Assembly: GCF_009827335.1 (NCBI RefSeq)
Contig: NZ_WTYH01000001.1
Location: 1,364,001-1,428,000 of the forward strand
Reading direction: 5' to 3'
Length of the DNA stretch: 64,000 bases
Source: Aurantiacibacter arachoides
GTDB taxonomy: Bacteria; Pseudomonadota; Alphaproteobacteria; Sphingomonadales; Sphingomonadaceae
This document shows positions 30,817-39,922 of the stretch, one piece after another. The position numbers and the translations under genes are program-made. Within the stretch, counting starts at the first letter, position 1. Each line of letters starts with the position of its first letter. Below the pieces are notes generated by a model, which was given only the letters and a program-made list of their open reading frames with translations, had not been told where the DNA came from and ran no database searches.

Positions 30817-32059
30817 CCTCGTCCATCCCACGCGCACCCCCGCCTTCGAAGCGCGGATGAAAAAACGCTATGCGGCAGAGCGCCGGTTCAAGGCGATGGG
30901 CCTTTCCGCCGTCGTCTTCTCCATCGCCGTGCTGCTGTTCCTGCTCGTCACCATGACGCTGAACGGCGTCGGCGGTTTTCAGCGCGCGGTGATGAGCGTG
31001 CCGATCGATTTCCCCGCCATGGGGCTGTCCGCACCTGCCGAGACCGAGGATCAGGGCGCGGCCATCCGGGCCCTGCAGGGTCAGGGATTGCAGGAAGTAG
31101 TCCAGTTCAGCGCCGACGAGGCTCTGGGCGAGGCCGGCGCGGCGCAGATCAATCCGGAAGCCTGGCGGCAGGTCGGTGAGGCGATTGTCAACGATCCGAC
31201 GATCCTCCAGCGCCAGGCCACTTTCGCGCTCCCCGCGAGCGAGAAATTGGCCAGCGCGCTGCGCGGTGATGGCCAGACCGAACTGCAGCCGCTCGCCCAG
31301 GATCTGGCGGAGCGCGGTCTGTTGGAGCGGCGTTTCGATACCGGATTCCTGACCCGCGCGGACGCAACCGATCCGCAAATGGTCGGCATCTGGGGCGCGC
31401 TGAAGGGTTCGATCCTCACGATGATCGTTACCTTGTTGCTGGCCTTTCCCATCGGCGTGCTGGCAGCACTCTATCTCGAGGAATACGCGCCAAAGAACCG
31501 CTGGACCGACGTGATAGAGGTGTCGATCAACAATCTCGCCGCCGTGCCCTCGATCATCTTTGGCCTGCTCGGCCTCGCCGTGTTCCTCACGCTGTTCCCC
31601 TCCATGCGCTCGGCCCCGCTGATCGGGGGGATGACACTTGCACTGATGACCATGCCGGTCATTGTCATCTCGGGGCGCAACGCGATCAAGGCCGTGCCGC
31701 CGAGCATCCGCGACGGCGCGCTGGCCGTGGGCGCCAGCCCGGTGCAGGTGGTGTTCCACCATGTCCTGCCCCTCGCCCTCCCCGGCATCCTGACCGGCAC
31801 CATCATCGGCATGGCCCGCGCGCTGGGCGAAACCGCGCCGCTGCTGCTGATCGGAATGCGCGCCTTCGTCGCCACTCCGCCCGATGGCTTCACTGACAAC
31901 GCCACGGTGCTGCCGATGCAGATCTTCCTCTGGTCGGACGAAATCGACCGTGGCTTCGTCGAACGCACCAGCGCGGCGATTATCGTGCTACTGATCTTCC
32001 TGTTGCTGATGAATGGCGTCGCCATTTACCTGCGTAACCGCTTCGAAAAGAAATGGTGA
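30809..32059 (+). CDS. pstA: Phosphate ABC transporter permease PstA
   Basis: Second permease subunit, 416 aa, longer than the E. coli one. A periplasmic insert of roughly 130 residues (about 70-180) sits after TM1. The family core includes the coupling loop [26 protein letters not shown]. It overlaps pstC and pstB by a few bases, so the pst genes are translated as a block. Confidence 0.94.
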   Translation: MSDLVHPTRTPAFEARMKKRYAAERRFKAMGLSAVVFSIAVLLFLLVTMTLNGVGGFQRAVMSVPIDFPAMGLSAPAETEDQGAAIRALQGQGLQEVVQFSADEALGEAGAAQINPEAWRQVGEAIVNDPTILQRQATFALPASEKLASALRGDGQTELQPLAQDLAERGLLERRFDTGFLTRADATDPQMVGIWGALKGSILTMIVTLLLAFPIGVLAALYLEEYAPKNRWTDVIEVSINNLAAVPSIIFGLLGLAVFLTLFPSMRSAPLIGGMTLALMTMPVIVISGRNAIKAVPPSIRDGALAVGASPVQVVFHHVLPLALPGILTGTIIGMARALGETAPLLLIGMRAFVATPPDGFTDNATVLPMQIFLWSDEIDRGFVERTSAAIIVLLIFLLLMNGVAIYLRNRFEKKW

Positions 32060-32892
32060 TGACCCAAGACACCCCCCCTCCCCTGGCCCAGGCCATCCAG
32101 GACCAGCCTGCCGATGTCGTCGATCCGGCCACCTCGGAGGTGAAGATGCGGGCGCGCGATGTGTCCATCTACTACGGGACGAAAAAGGCCATCGATGCGG
32201 TTTCGGTCGACGTGTTCACCGAATACGTGACCGCGTTCATCGGCCCCTCGGGCTGCGGCAAGTCGACATTCCTGCGCGCCCTCAACCGCATGAACGACAC
32301 CATCCCTTCCGCCCGCGTGGAAGGGACCATCGAACTCGACGGAGAGGATATCTACGCCAGCGGCATGGACGTGGTGCAGCTGCGCGCGCGGGTCGGCATG
32401 GTGTTCCAGAAGCCCAATCCGTTCCCCAAGTCGATTTACGAGAACATTGCCTACGGCCCGCGCATCCACGGCCTTGCCGAGGGCAAGGACGAGCTTGACG
32501 CCATTGTCGAGAAATCGCTGCGCCGCGCGGGACTTTGGGAAGAGGTGAAGGATCGCCTGCAGGATTCGGGCACAGCCCTTTCGGGCGGGCAACAGCAACG
32601 TCTGTGCATCGCCCGCGCCATCGCCGTGGATCCCGAGGTCATCCTGATGGACGAGCCGTGCAGCGCGCTCGACCCGATCGCCACCGCCAAGATCGAGGAA
32701 CTGATCGGTGATTTGCGCGGCCGGTATGCCATCGTCATCGTCACGCACTCGATGCAGCAGGCGGCCCGCGTATCGCAGCGCACGGCCTTCTTCCATCTTG
32801 GGCATCTGGTAGAGTATGGTCACACCGAGGACATCTTCACCAATCCGCGTGAGCAACGCACGCAGGACTACATCACAGGCAGGTACGGCTGA
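32053..32892 (+). CDS. pstB: Phosphate ABC transporter ATPase PstB
   Basis: ATPase of the phosphate importer, 279 aa. The Walker A motif GPSGCGKST is at residues 64-72, signature LSGGQ in the SGGQQQRLC segment, and Walker [13 protein letters not shown]. It starts ATGGTGATG inside the pstA end. Either ATG (32053 or 32059) may be used. A 30-residue N-terminal extension precedes the fold. Confidence 0.96.
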   Translation: MVMTQDTPPPLAQAIQDQPADVVDPATSEVKMRARDVSIYYGTKKAIDAVSVDVFTEYVTAFIGPSGCGKSTFLRALNRMNDTIPSARVEGTIELDGEDIYASGMDVVQLRARVGMVFQKPNPFPKSIYENIAYGPRIHGLAEGKDELDAIVEKSLRRAGLWEEVKDRLQDSGTALSGGQQQRLCIARAIAVDPEVILMDEPCSALDPIATAKIEELIGDLRGRYAIVIVTHSMQQAARVSQRTAFFHLGHLVEYGHTEDIFTNPREQRTQDYITGRYG

Positions 32893-32895
32893 GCC

Positions 32896-33561
32896 ATGGA
32901 ACATACCGTCAAGGCATTCGATGAGGACATAACCCGGCTGCGCGGCCTGATCGCCGAAATGGGCGGCCTGGCGGAACTGGGCATCAGCGAGGCCCTGTCG
33001 GCACTGGTTTCGGGTGACGAGGAGCTTGCCCGCCGTGTGGTCGCCCGTGACAAGAAGCTCGACGCGCTGGAGGCTGAGGTCGATGCTCTGGCGGTGCGGG
33101 TGCTGGCCCTGCGGGCGCCGATGGCGGACGATCTGCGCGAAATCGTCGCCGCGCTGAAGATTTCCGGGGTCGTAGAACGCATTGGCGACTACGCCAAGAA
33201 CATCGCCAAGCGTATCGGCAAGATCGACGGGCGGGCCAAGTTCGAACCGCTCACCCTGCTTCCCGCCATGGGCGAGATCGCGGCCGAAATGGTCCACGAT
33301 GTTCTCACCGCGTTTGCCGCGCGCGATCCAGTCCTGGCGCTGGAAGTGATCGAACGGGACGAAAAGGTCGACGCCTTTTACGATTCGATCTTCCGCAACC
33401 TCGTCAGTCACATGGTGGAGAACCCCTCCACCATTTCGACCGCGGCGCAGTTGCTGTTCGTGGCCCGCAACATCGAACGAATTGGCGACCACGCCACCAA
33501 CGTCGCCGAGATGGTGCATTACTCGGCAACCGGAACCTATCCGCGCGAAATCGAGCGCTGA
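32896..33561 (+). CDS. phoU: Phosphate signalling protein PhoU
   Basis: Couples Pst to PhoR and holds phosphate signalling off when phosphate is plentiful, 221 aa. Two PhoU repeats with metal-contact E/D-x-x-x-D pattern (RIGDYAKNIAKR and RIGDHATNVAEM). It follows pstB by 3 bp. Confidence 0.95.
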   Translation: MEHTVKAFDEDITRLRGLIAEMGGLAELGISEALSALVSGDEELARRVVARDKKLDALEAEVDALAVRVLALRAPMADDLREIVAALKISGVVERIGDYAKNIAKRIGKIDGRAKFEPLTLLPAMGEIAAEMVHDVLTAFAARDPVLALEVIERDEKVDAFYDSIFRNLVSHMVENPSTISTAAQLLFVARNIERIGDHATNVAEMVHYSATGTYPREIER

Positions 33562-33593
33562 GGCGGCCGGCGCTGCGCTCGCCTGCAATAAAA

Positions 33594-33611
33594 CTGCCAT
33601 GAAAGTGTCAT
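33594..33611 (+). promoter_or_regulatory. Pho box of phoB
   Basis: CTGCCAT-GAAA-GTGTCAT, the best Pho-box match in the window (two 7-bp half sites, 11-bp period). It is 54 bp upstream of the phoB ATG, suggesting autoregulation of phoB in addition to read-through from the pst operon. Confidence 0.6.
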
Positions 33612-33665
33612 AGGCGGGGTCACACGATCGCCACCCTGAGGCGCATTTCAGGGAGGAGTACCGCG

Positions 33666-34355
33666 ATGTCCGCCCCCAAGCTGCTGCTGGTCGAAGACGA
33701 CACCGCGCTGGCCGAACTGCTGCAGTATCGCTTCGAGAACGAGGGCTATGTCGTGCGGGCCACACCCGACGGCGACGAAGCCCTGGTCATGGCCGCCGAG
33801 GATCCGCCGGACCTGGTGATCCTCGACTGGATGATCGAGGGGGTAAGCGGGATCGAGGTTTGCCGGCGGTTGCGGCGGGACCGGGCCACGGCGCACGTGC
33901 CCATTCTCATGCTTACCGCACGCGAAGCAGAGGACGACCGTGTGCGCGGCCTGGAAACCGGCGCGGACGACTATGTCACCAAGCCGTTCTCTCCCCGCGA
34001 ACTGCTGGCGCGGGTTTCCGCCGTCTTGCGCCGGGTCAGGCCGGCGCTTGCGGGGGAGACCATCGAGGCAGGCGATCTCAAGCTCGATCCTGTCGCCCAT
34101 CGAATCGAGCGGCGCGGGCACGAAATGCGCTTGGGGCCCACCGAATACCGGCTGGCGAAGTTTTTCATCGAGCATCCGCGGCGGGTGTTTTCCCGCGCGC
34201 AATTGCTGGATGCGGTGTGGGGAACGCAAAGCGAGATCGAGGAGCGAACGGTGGACGTCCATATCCGTCGTCTGCGCAAGGCGCTCACCGTGCCGAACGC
34301 GCCCGATCCAATCCGCACCATCCGCTCGGCGGGATATGCTCTCGAACCATCGTGA
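33666..34355 (+). CDS. phoB: Phosphate response regulator PhoB
   Basis: Response regulator activating pho genes, 229 aa. Receiver domain with phosphoacceptor D54, T84 and K106, acidic pair at 11-12. The OmpR-type winged-helix DNA-binding domain starts near residue 130 and ends with VDVHIRRLRKAL and RTIRSAGYAL. Its ribosome-binding site is GGGAGGAG. Confidence 0.96.
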   Translation: MSAPKLLLVEDDTALAELLQYRFENEGYVVRATPDGDEALVMAAEDPPDLVILDWMIEGVSGIEVCRRLRRDRATAHVPILMLTAREAEDDRVRGLETGADDYVTKPFSPRELLARVSAVLRRVRPALAGETIEAGDLKLDPVAHRIERRGHEMRLGPTEYRLAKFFIEHPRRVFSRAQLLDAVWGTQSEIEERTVDVHIRRLRKALTVPNAPDPIRTIRSAGYALEPS

Positions 34356-34482
34356 AATCCGCCCGGTACGGAACGATACCGCAGGTGCAGCATTTGATGT
34401 TGCAGACGCATATTTGCGCGTTTTTGCTGGGTTAAATTTGTGGCATTAGCGCAACAACCGTTTTTCCAAGTGCCCATTGTCG

Positions 34483-34502
34483 AGACGGAAAACGTCTTTT
34501 TG
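34483..34502 (+). terminator. Weak terminator behind phoB
   Basis: AGACG / CGTCT, 5-bp stem with a short loop then TTTTTGGGG. Stem is short, so modest confidence. Confidence 0.35.
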
Positions 34503-34577
34503 GGGTTCACATGGTGATATGGTCGCGTTAGATGCAGTCTCGCGATTTTGAACACCTCCGACGAAATGAGGGATGCT

Positions 34578-34811
34578 ATGAAGAAGTTTGTTACCAGTAT
34601 CGCCGCCGCCAGCTTCGTGCTCGGCTCTGCTGTCTCGGCCCAGGCCCAGACGGTTCCCGCCATCGACCGTGATGCGGTCGAAGTGTCCGACGCCGAAGGC
34701 TTCGGCGGCGGTTCGGCCCTGATCGTTCTGCTGTTCGCGCTGATTGCCGCGGGCATCGTTGTCCTCATTGAGGACAAGGAAGACGAAGACGATCTGCCGA
34801 CCAGCCCCTGA
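34578..34811 (+). CDS. Small secreted or membrane protein, 77 aa
   Basis: No function recognised. It starts at 34578 (MKKFVTSIAAASFVLGSAVSAQA, a signal peptide). A short acidic segment is followed by one helix (SALIVLLFALIAAGIVVLI) and an acidic tail (EDKEDEDDLPTSP). The single helix could anchor the protein, with the tail exposed. It has its own terminator at 34834, and 222 bp separate it from phoB. Confidence 0.75.
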   Translation: MKKFVTSIAAASFVLGSAVSAQAQTVPAIDRDAVEVSDAEGFGGGSALIVLLFALIAAGIVVLIEDKEDEDDLPTSP

Positions 34812-34833
34812 TAGGCGGTTGCAGAATTGTTAC

Positions 34834-34865
34834 GGAAACCCTCGCTTCGGCGGGGGTTTTTGTTT
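34834..34865 (+). terminator. Terminator of the small protein gene
   Basis: AAACCCTCGC-TTCG-GCGGGGGTTT followed by TTG TTTG. A UUCG tetraloop. Confidence 0.8.
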
Positions 34866-34877
34866 GTCTGCTTTGGA

Positions 34878-35597
34878 TTACCGGCACGCGCCCATTACAA
34901 GCGCCCGACCCTGATCCAGATGCAGATGGTCCGCGTGCGCCGCGTTATAGTCTGGCGACAGGACCGTTCCGAAACTCTGGCAGGCGGCATCGCGCACCGA
35001 CTGCAGGAATTCCGATTCGGGCGTGTCACCGGCCCAGTCTCGCAGGATGCTGACATGGCGGCCATCTTCCATGACGAAGCCGGCTATATCGATCGCGTTG
35101 CCCGTGGCATGTTCGCTCCACCCCCCGGTCGCCGCGCCGTACATCCGCCGGCAGCTGTAGGTCCCCAACTGATCGATTCGCGCCACCCGCGTGTCCAGGG
35201 TCTCTTCCGCCAGTCGCTGGACATCCTTGTCGATCCACATCTGCAACCCCGCCGCCACCGGACAGGTCAGCTGCGGGCTTGCGGGGGACAAGGGTGCCTC
35301 GGCCAGCGTCAGCCGATCCTCGCGTCGGCATTCCCCCTCGCCCACCGGGTCAAGCGGAGTAAAGGCGACCCCGCTTCTTTCAAGGACCGCCCGGCATTCC
35401 GGCACGTCGCTGCGCAGAGCCGCCAGCTTTGTCGCCGTCGCCCAGCCCCGTGGATCGTTCAGATTGAGCGGAGCACCGGGATCGTGTTCAGGGTGTTCGG
35501 CCAGCCAGGCGCGACCGGTCAGGGCCAGAGCGGCCACCACAATCAGCGCCAGCACCCGCCGGTCACCGCGAAAGGCGCCTATCTCGCGTGCGATCAT
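34878..35597 (-). CDS. Extensin-like C-terminal domain protein
   Basis: Probable membrane-anchored periplasmic protein, 239 aa, with a hydrophobic segment at about residues 15-33. The C-terminal extensin family domain (about 55-235) shows HATGNAIDIAGF, DWAGD and the final DHLHLDQG, all resembling metallo-peptidase-like (VanY/extensin-like) folds. Cysteines at several positions suggest disulfides. Its start overlaps the lysE stop by 4 bp. Confidence 0.85.
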   Translation of the reverse strand: MIAREIGAFRGDRRVLALIVVAALALTGRAWLAEHPEHDPGAPLNLNDPRGWATATKLAALRSDVPECRAVLERSGVAFTPLDPVGEGECRREDRLTLAEAPLSPASPQLTCPVAAGLQMWIDKDVQRLAEETLDTRVARIDQLGTYSCRRMYGAATGGWSEHATGNAIDIAGFVMEDGRHVSILRDWAGDTPESEFLQSVRDAACQSFGTVLSPDYNAAHADHLHLDQGRALVMGACR

Positions 35598-36229
35598 GGA
35601 AGGTCCCCTGCGATCTCGATCAATACCAGCGCGGCGATCAGCAGGAACGCGGCGCCGATGGCCAAGTCTATCCAGCGGCGTGATCGCGCGCGTTCCATGA
35701 AACGCGCCAGTCGCTGTCCCGTGCCGATGTAAAGCGCCCCGATTGCCAAGTCGATCACCATCGCGACAAGCGCCAGCACCACCAGCTGCGATGCGGCAGC
35801 GCGTCCGGGGTCGACAAAAGGCGGCAGGATGGCAAGCATGTAGAGCAACGATTTGGGATTGCCGACGGCGACGGCGATCCCGTCACGAAAGGCGTGACGC
35901 GACGGTTCGCGCGCCGTGCGTGCGCCATCCTCGTCCGGCGCAAACGAATTGCGGATCGCCGCCAGGCCCAGCCAACCCAGGTAGGTCGCCCCCGCCAGGG
36001 CCAGCAGGTGAAAGACCAGTGGATAGGCAGCGGCCAGCGTGCCCAGTCCGAGTCCGGCAAGCACCCACCACAGGATGTAGCCGAACTGCATCCCCAGCAG
36101 CGCCGCCCATCCCGATCGCGGCCCGCGCCAGATGGCCTGCGCCATCACGAACAGCATGGATTGCCCCGGCACCAGGCTGGTGGCGCCGGTGACCAGCGCA
36201 AAGGCGACGAGTTTCTCGGGATCGATCAC
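35594..36229 (-). CDS. LysE/RhtB family exporter
   Basis: Inner-membrane amino-acid or metabolite exporter, 211 aa from a GTG at 36229. About six helices with family features: SLVPGQSMLFVMAQAIW at the start (VPGP-like motif), the LGWLGL helix and GNPKSLLYMLAILPPFV. It follows dnaE2 by 14 bp and overlaps the extensin-like gene. The substrate is unknown. Confidence 0.88.
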   Translation of the reverse strand: MIDPEKLVAFALVTGATSLVPGQSMLFVMAQAIWRGPRSGWAALLGMQFGYILWWVLAGLGLGTLAAAYPLVFHLLALAGATYLGWLGLAAIRNSFAPDEDGARTAREPSRHAFRDGIAVAVGNPKSLLYMLAILPPFVDPGRAAASQLVVLALVAMVIDLAIGALYIGTGQRLARFMERARSRRWIDLAIGAAFLLIAALVLIEIAGDLP

Positions 36230-36243
36230 GACTGGTGAAGCGA

Positions 36244-39200
36244 CTAGTGAAAGTCGCGCGACTTGGGAATGATCCGCACATCGCGCGGATGGCCGCCAGC
36301 CTCCGGGCCGTGGAAACCGCATTCCCGGTTGCCCGGGCCGGGGGGCTGCCACGGTTCCACCGGCCCGGCCGCTTGCGTGTTGTGAGGGTCGTCCGCGCCC
36401 GTGCGCAGGTCGTCGCGCGGGTTCGGCTTGCCACAGGCGAGCGGTGAATTGACATGATCGGCGCGCGCGATCACCGGGCGCAGCAGGTCATCCGACAGGC
36501 GATGCAGTTCGCGCGTGGCATCCGTCATGTGATGGGCAATGACGTGGATCACCTCGTCATCGTATTCCACCCGGCCCCGCACCTCCATCAACCGCGCGCC
36601 CATTACCACGGTGCGCTGCTTTTCCTTGAGATCGGGCCAGACGACCAGGTTGATGACGCCGGTCTCGTCCTCCAGCGTAATGAAGCATACGCCCTTGGCA
36701 CTGCCCGGCCGCTGGCGGATCAGCACGACCCCCGCCACCTGCACCATCGAACGGAACTTGCGGGCACGCAGGTCCACGGCGCGCACGAAGCCGCGATCCG
36801 CCAGGCTGGCCCGCAGGAACGCCAGCGGATGCGCCTTCAGGCTGAGGCGCGTGGTCTGGTAATCGGCGACGACTTCCTCGGAAAGCGGCATCCGCGGCAG
36901 GATGGCGCGGCGCCGCTCTGCCCCCTCGTCGCGCTCGTCGGCATGGGCGAACAGCGGCAGGTCGGGCGCGGCAACCAGGCTGCGCGCATCCCACAGCGCC
37001 TGCCGCCGGGTGAGGTCCATCGACTGAAAGGCATCGGCGCTGGCAAGCCGTTCGACATGCGCCGGCCCGATTCGCGCCCGATCGCGCAGTTCGGCGACAT
37101 CGGCATAAGCGCCGCCGTCCGCCCGCGCCGCGACGAGCTTGGCGGCGACGTGTTCGGGCAAGCCGTCGATCTGCCGCAGGCCCAGGCGCAGCGCGATGTG
37201 CCGGTCCTGACGGCCGGACACGTCGGCACCGGCTTCATTGGCCAGGCCCGTCACCTCCAGCGTGCAGTCCCACGCGCTGAGGTTCACATCGACCGGCAGC
37301 ACCTGCACGCCGTGCTCGGCCGCATCGCGCACGATCTGCGCCGGGGCGTAGAAGCCCATGGGTTGCGAGTTGAGCAGCGCGCAGCCGAAGGCGGCGGGAA
37401 AGTGGCATTTCAGCCAGCTCGAAACGTAGACGAGGTGTGCAAAGCTGGCCGCGTGACTCTCGGGGAAGCCGTATTCGCCGAAGCCGCGGATCTGGTTGAA
37501 GCAGCGCTGGGCGAAGTCGCGGTCGTAGCCGCGGTCGACCATGCGTTCGACCATCATGTCCTGCAATTCGTCCACCATGCCGCGGCTGCGGAAGGTCGCC
37601 ATCGCCTTGCGCAGGCGGTTGGCCTCCTTGCTGGAGAACCTGGCCGCATCGAGCGCGATCTTCATCGCCTGTTCCTGGAAGATCGGCACGCCAAGCGTCC
37701 GCTCTAGGATGCTGGAAAGCTCGTCGGGCGGGCCGTGTTCGGGCGATGGCGCTGGGATCTGCACCTGTTCCGCCCCGCGGCGGCGCTTCAGGTAGGGGTG
37801 CACCATGTCGCCCTGGATCGGACCGGGGCGCACGATGGCGACCTGGATGACGAGATCGTAGAACTCGCGCGGGCGCAGGCGGGGCAGCATGTTCATCTGC
37901 GCCCGGCTTTCAACCTGGAACACGCCGAGCGAATCGCCCTTGCGCAGCATGGCATAGGTTTCCGGGTCTTCCCGCGGCACGCTGGCGAGCGTCAGCGATC
38001 GATCGTGGTGGTCCTCCAGCAGGTTCAGACACTTGCGGATGCAGGTCAGCATCCCCAGCGCCAGCACGTCCACCTTGAGGATGCCGAGCGCCTCGATGTC
38101 ATCCTTGTCCCACTCGATGAACGTGCGGTCGGGCATGGCCCCGTTGCCCACCGGCACGGTTGCGGTCAGCGCGCCTTCGGTCAGGATGAATCCCCCGACG
38201 TGCTGCGACAGGTGGCGGGGCATCCCGACCATCTGCTCGGTCAGTTTCAGCACGCGGCGCAGGTGCGGATCGGTCACGTCCATGCCGGTTTCGGCGGCGT
38301 GCTTCTCGCTCACCTCCTTGCCCCACCCGCCCCACACGGTGCGCGCCAGCGCGGCGGTGACATCCTCGGTCAGCCCCATCGCCTTGCCCACCTCGCGGAT
38401 GGCCATGCGCGGGCGATAGTGGATGACCGTGGCGCACAGCCCGGCACGGTGGCGGCCATAGCGTCGGTAGATGTGCTGGATCACCTCCTCGCGCCGCTCG
38501 TGCTCGAAATCGACATCGATGTCGGGCGGTTCCTTGCGGTCTTCGGAGATGAAGCGATCGAACAGCAGCTGGTGGTGCGCCGGGTCGACGCTGGTGATGC
38601 CCAGGCAATAGCACACCGCCGAATTGGCCGCGCTGCCCCGCCCCTGGCACAGGATCGGCGGATCAACCTCGTATCGGGCGAAATCGACGATGCCCTTGAT
38701 GGTGAGGAAATAGCGCGCCAGCCCCATCTTTGCGATCAGTGCCAGTTCCTTTTCCAGCGTGGCGAGGATGTGGTCGGGCACGCCATGGGGGTAGCGGTCA
38801 GTCGCGCCCCAGAACGTCTCCATCTCCAGATAGTCCTGCGGGCCCATGCCCTGCGGATAGATTTCCTCAGGATACTCGTATTGCAGTTCTTCGAGGCTGA
38901 AAGTGCAGGCATCGGCCACCGCGCGCGCGGCGGCAATGGCGTGGGGCCAGCGGGCGAACAGGCGCGCCATTTCGGCCGGGCTCTTGAGGTGCCGTTCGGA
39001 ATTGCCGTGGAGCAGATGGCCCGCGGCGGCCACGGTGGTCTTGTGACGGATCGCGGTCATCACGTCCTGCAACGGACGGCGATCGGCGGCATGGTAATGC
39101 ACATCGTTGGTGGCGAGCAGGCGCATCCCGTTCGCCCGCGCGAGGGCATCGAGCCGGTCGATCCGGGCGATATCATTGCCCTGATACAGATAGGCCGCCG

Positions 39201-39825
39201 CAAGGTGGCCCATGCCGGGCAACATGGCCCGCAGGTGGCGCAGCAGATCGGGGAATGGCGCGGTCAGCCGGTAGGGGCCGAAGGCGGGCGTAGTGCTGCC
39301 CGGAAAGGCCACCACGTTGCTGGGCACGGCAACGGTGAAATGCCGGTCCAGGTCGCGCGGCGGCATGATGACGAGGTGCACGTCTTCGGCATGGTCCACC
39401 AGCATGGCCAGGTTGATGTCGCAGGCGCCCTTTTCCTGCCATTCGCCATCCAGCGTGGCCATGCGGCCCGCGCTGATGAGGCTGCAGAGGCGGCCATAGG
39501 CGGCCCGGTCGCGCGGATAGGCGAGGAAAGCGAACCCTTCGACGGTCTCGATCCGCGTGCCGATGACGGGGCGCATTTTCAGCGTCCTCGCCTCGGTATG
39601 CACGCGCACGACACCGGCCATCGAATTAGCATCGGCGATCCCGATGGCATCGTAGCCAAGCGCGCGTGCCGTCAGCACCAGGTCGACCGCATCGGATGCC
39701 CCGCGCAGGAAGCTGAAGCAGCTGACGAGGCCGAGTTCCACGAACGGCGCGCGTGATGGTGCATCGATGGTGTCGGGATCGAGCTCGATCGTCCGGCGGG
39801 GCTGGAGAAGGTCGTTTTCGGGCAT
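36244..39825 (-). CDS. dnaE2: Error-prone DNA polymerase DnaE2 (ImuC)
   Basis: C-family polymerase that copies damaged DNA together with ImuA and ImuB, 1193 aa. An N-terminal PHP domain (VELGLVSCFSFLRGASD) is followed by the polymerase core with catalytic aspartates D435 and D437 and D439 in the PDIDVDFEHERR motif. ERTLGVPIFQEQ, a family motif, and an OB-fold C-terminus are present. It is apart from imuA-imuB here, 7 kb away, and lies 97 bp behind the UdgX fusion gene on the same strand. Confidence 0.95.
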   Translation of the reverse strand: MPENDLLQPRRTIELDPDTIDAPSRAPFVELGLVSCFSFLRGASDAVDLVLTARALGYDAIGIADANSMAGVVRVHTEARTLKMRPVIGTRIETVEGFAFLAYPRDRAAYGRLCSLISAGRMATLDGEWQEKGACDINLAMLVDHAEDVHLVIMPPRDLDRHFTVAVPSNVVAFPGSTTPAFGPYRLTAPFPDLLRHLRAMLPGMGHLAAAYLYQGNDIARIDRLDALARANGMRLLATNDVHYHAADRRPLQDVMTAIRHKTTVAAAGHLLHGNSERHLKSPAEMARLFARWPHAIAAARAVADACTFSLEELQYEYPEEIYPQGMGPQDYLEMETFWGATDRYPHGVPDHILATLEKELALIAKMGLARYFLTIKGIVDFARYEVDPPILCQGRGSAANSAVCYCLGITSVDPAHHQLLFDRFISEDRKEPPDIDVDFEHERREEVIQHIYRRYGRHRAGLCATVIHYRPRMAIREVGKAMGLTEDVTAALARTVWGGWGKEVSEKHAAETGMDVTDPHLRRVLKLTEQMVGMPRHLSQHVGGFILTEGALTATVPVGNGAMPDRTFIEWDKDDIEALGILKVDVLALGMLTCIRKCLNLLEDHHDRSLTLASVPREDPETYAMLRKGDSLGVFQVESRAQMNMLPRLRPREFYDLVIQVAIVRPGPIQGDMVHPYLKRRRGAEQVQIPAPSPEHGPPDELSSILERTLGVPIFQEQAMKIALDAARFSSKEANRLRKAMATFRSRGMVDELQDMMVERMVDRGYDRDFAQRCFNQIRGFGEYGFPESHAASFAHLVYVSSWLKCHFPAAFGCALLNSQPMGFYAPAQIVRDAAEHGVQVLPVDVNLSAWDCTLEVTGLANEAGADVSGRQDRHIALRLGLRQIDGLPEHVAAKLVAARADGGAYADVAELRDRARIGPAHVERLASADAFQSMDLTRRQALWDARSLVAAPDLPLFAHADERDEGAERRRAILPRMPLSEEVVADYQTTRLSLKAHPLAFLRASLADRGFVRAVDLRARKFRSMVQVAGVVLIRQRPGSAKGVCFITLEDETGVINLVVWPDLKEKQRTVVMGARLMEVRGRVEYDDEVIHVIAHHMTDATRELHRLSDDLLRPVIARADHVNSPLACGKPNPRDDLRTGADDPHNTQAAGPVEPWQPPGPGNRECGFHGPEAGGHPRDVRIIPKSRDFH

Positions 39826-39840
39826 GGCTCGACGTCCCGC

Positions 39841-39918
39841 TCATCCTGAGCCTGTCGAAGGACTGCCTACCTTCTGCCGGGGCGAAAGCGAGAACCCCGT
39901 CGACAAGCTCAGGAAGAG
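39841..39918. repeat. Inverted REP-like repeat between UdgX and dnaE2
   Basis: Two imperfect inverted arms: TCATCCTGAGCCTGTCGAAG at the left (39841) and GTCGACAAGCTCAGGAAGAG at the right (39899-39918). This is the intergenic CTCAGGATGAG-type element common in sphingomonads. It can form a large hairpin in the message between udgX and dnaE2. Confidence 0.6.
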
Positions 39919-39922
39919 CAGA

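Noticed and set aside
37735..39756. 673-codon open frame on the plus strand
   Set aside because: It is antisense to dnaE2, whose family motifs are unmistakable. The long frame is a by-product of high GC.
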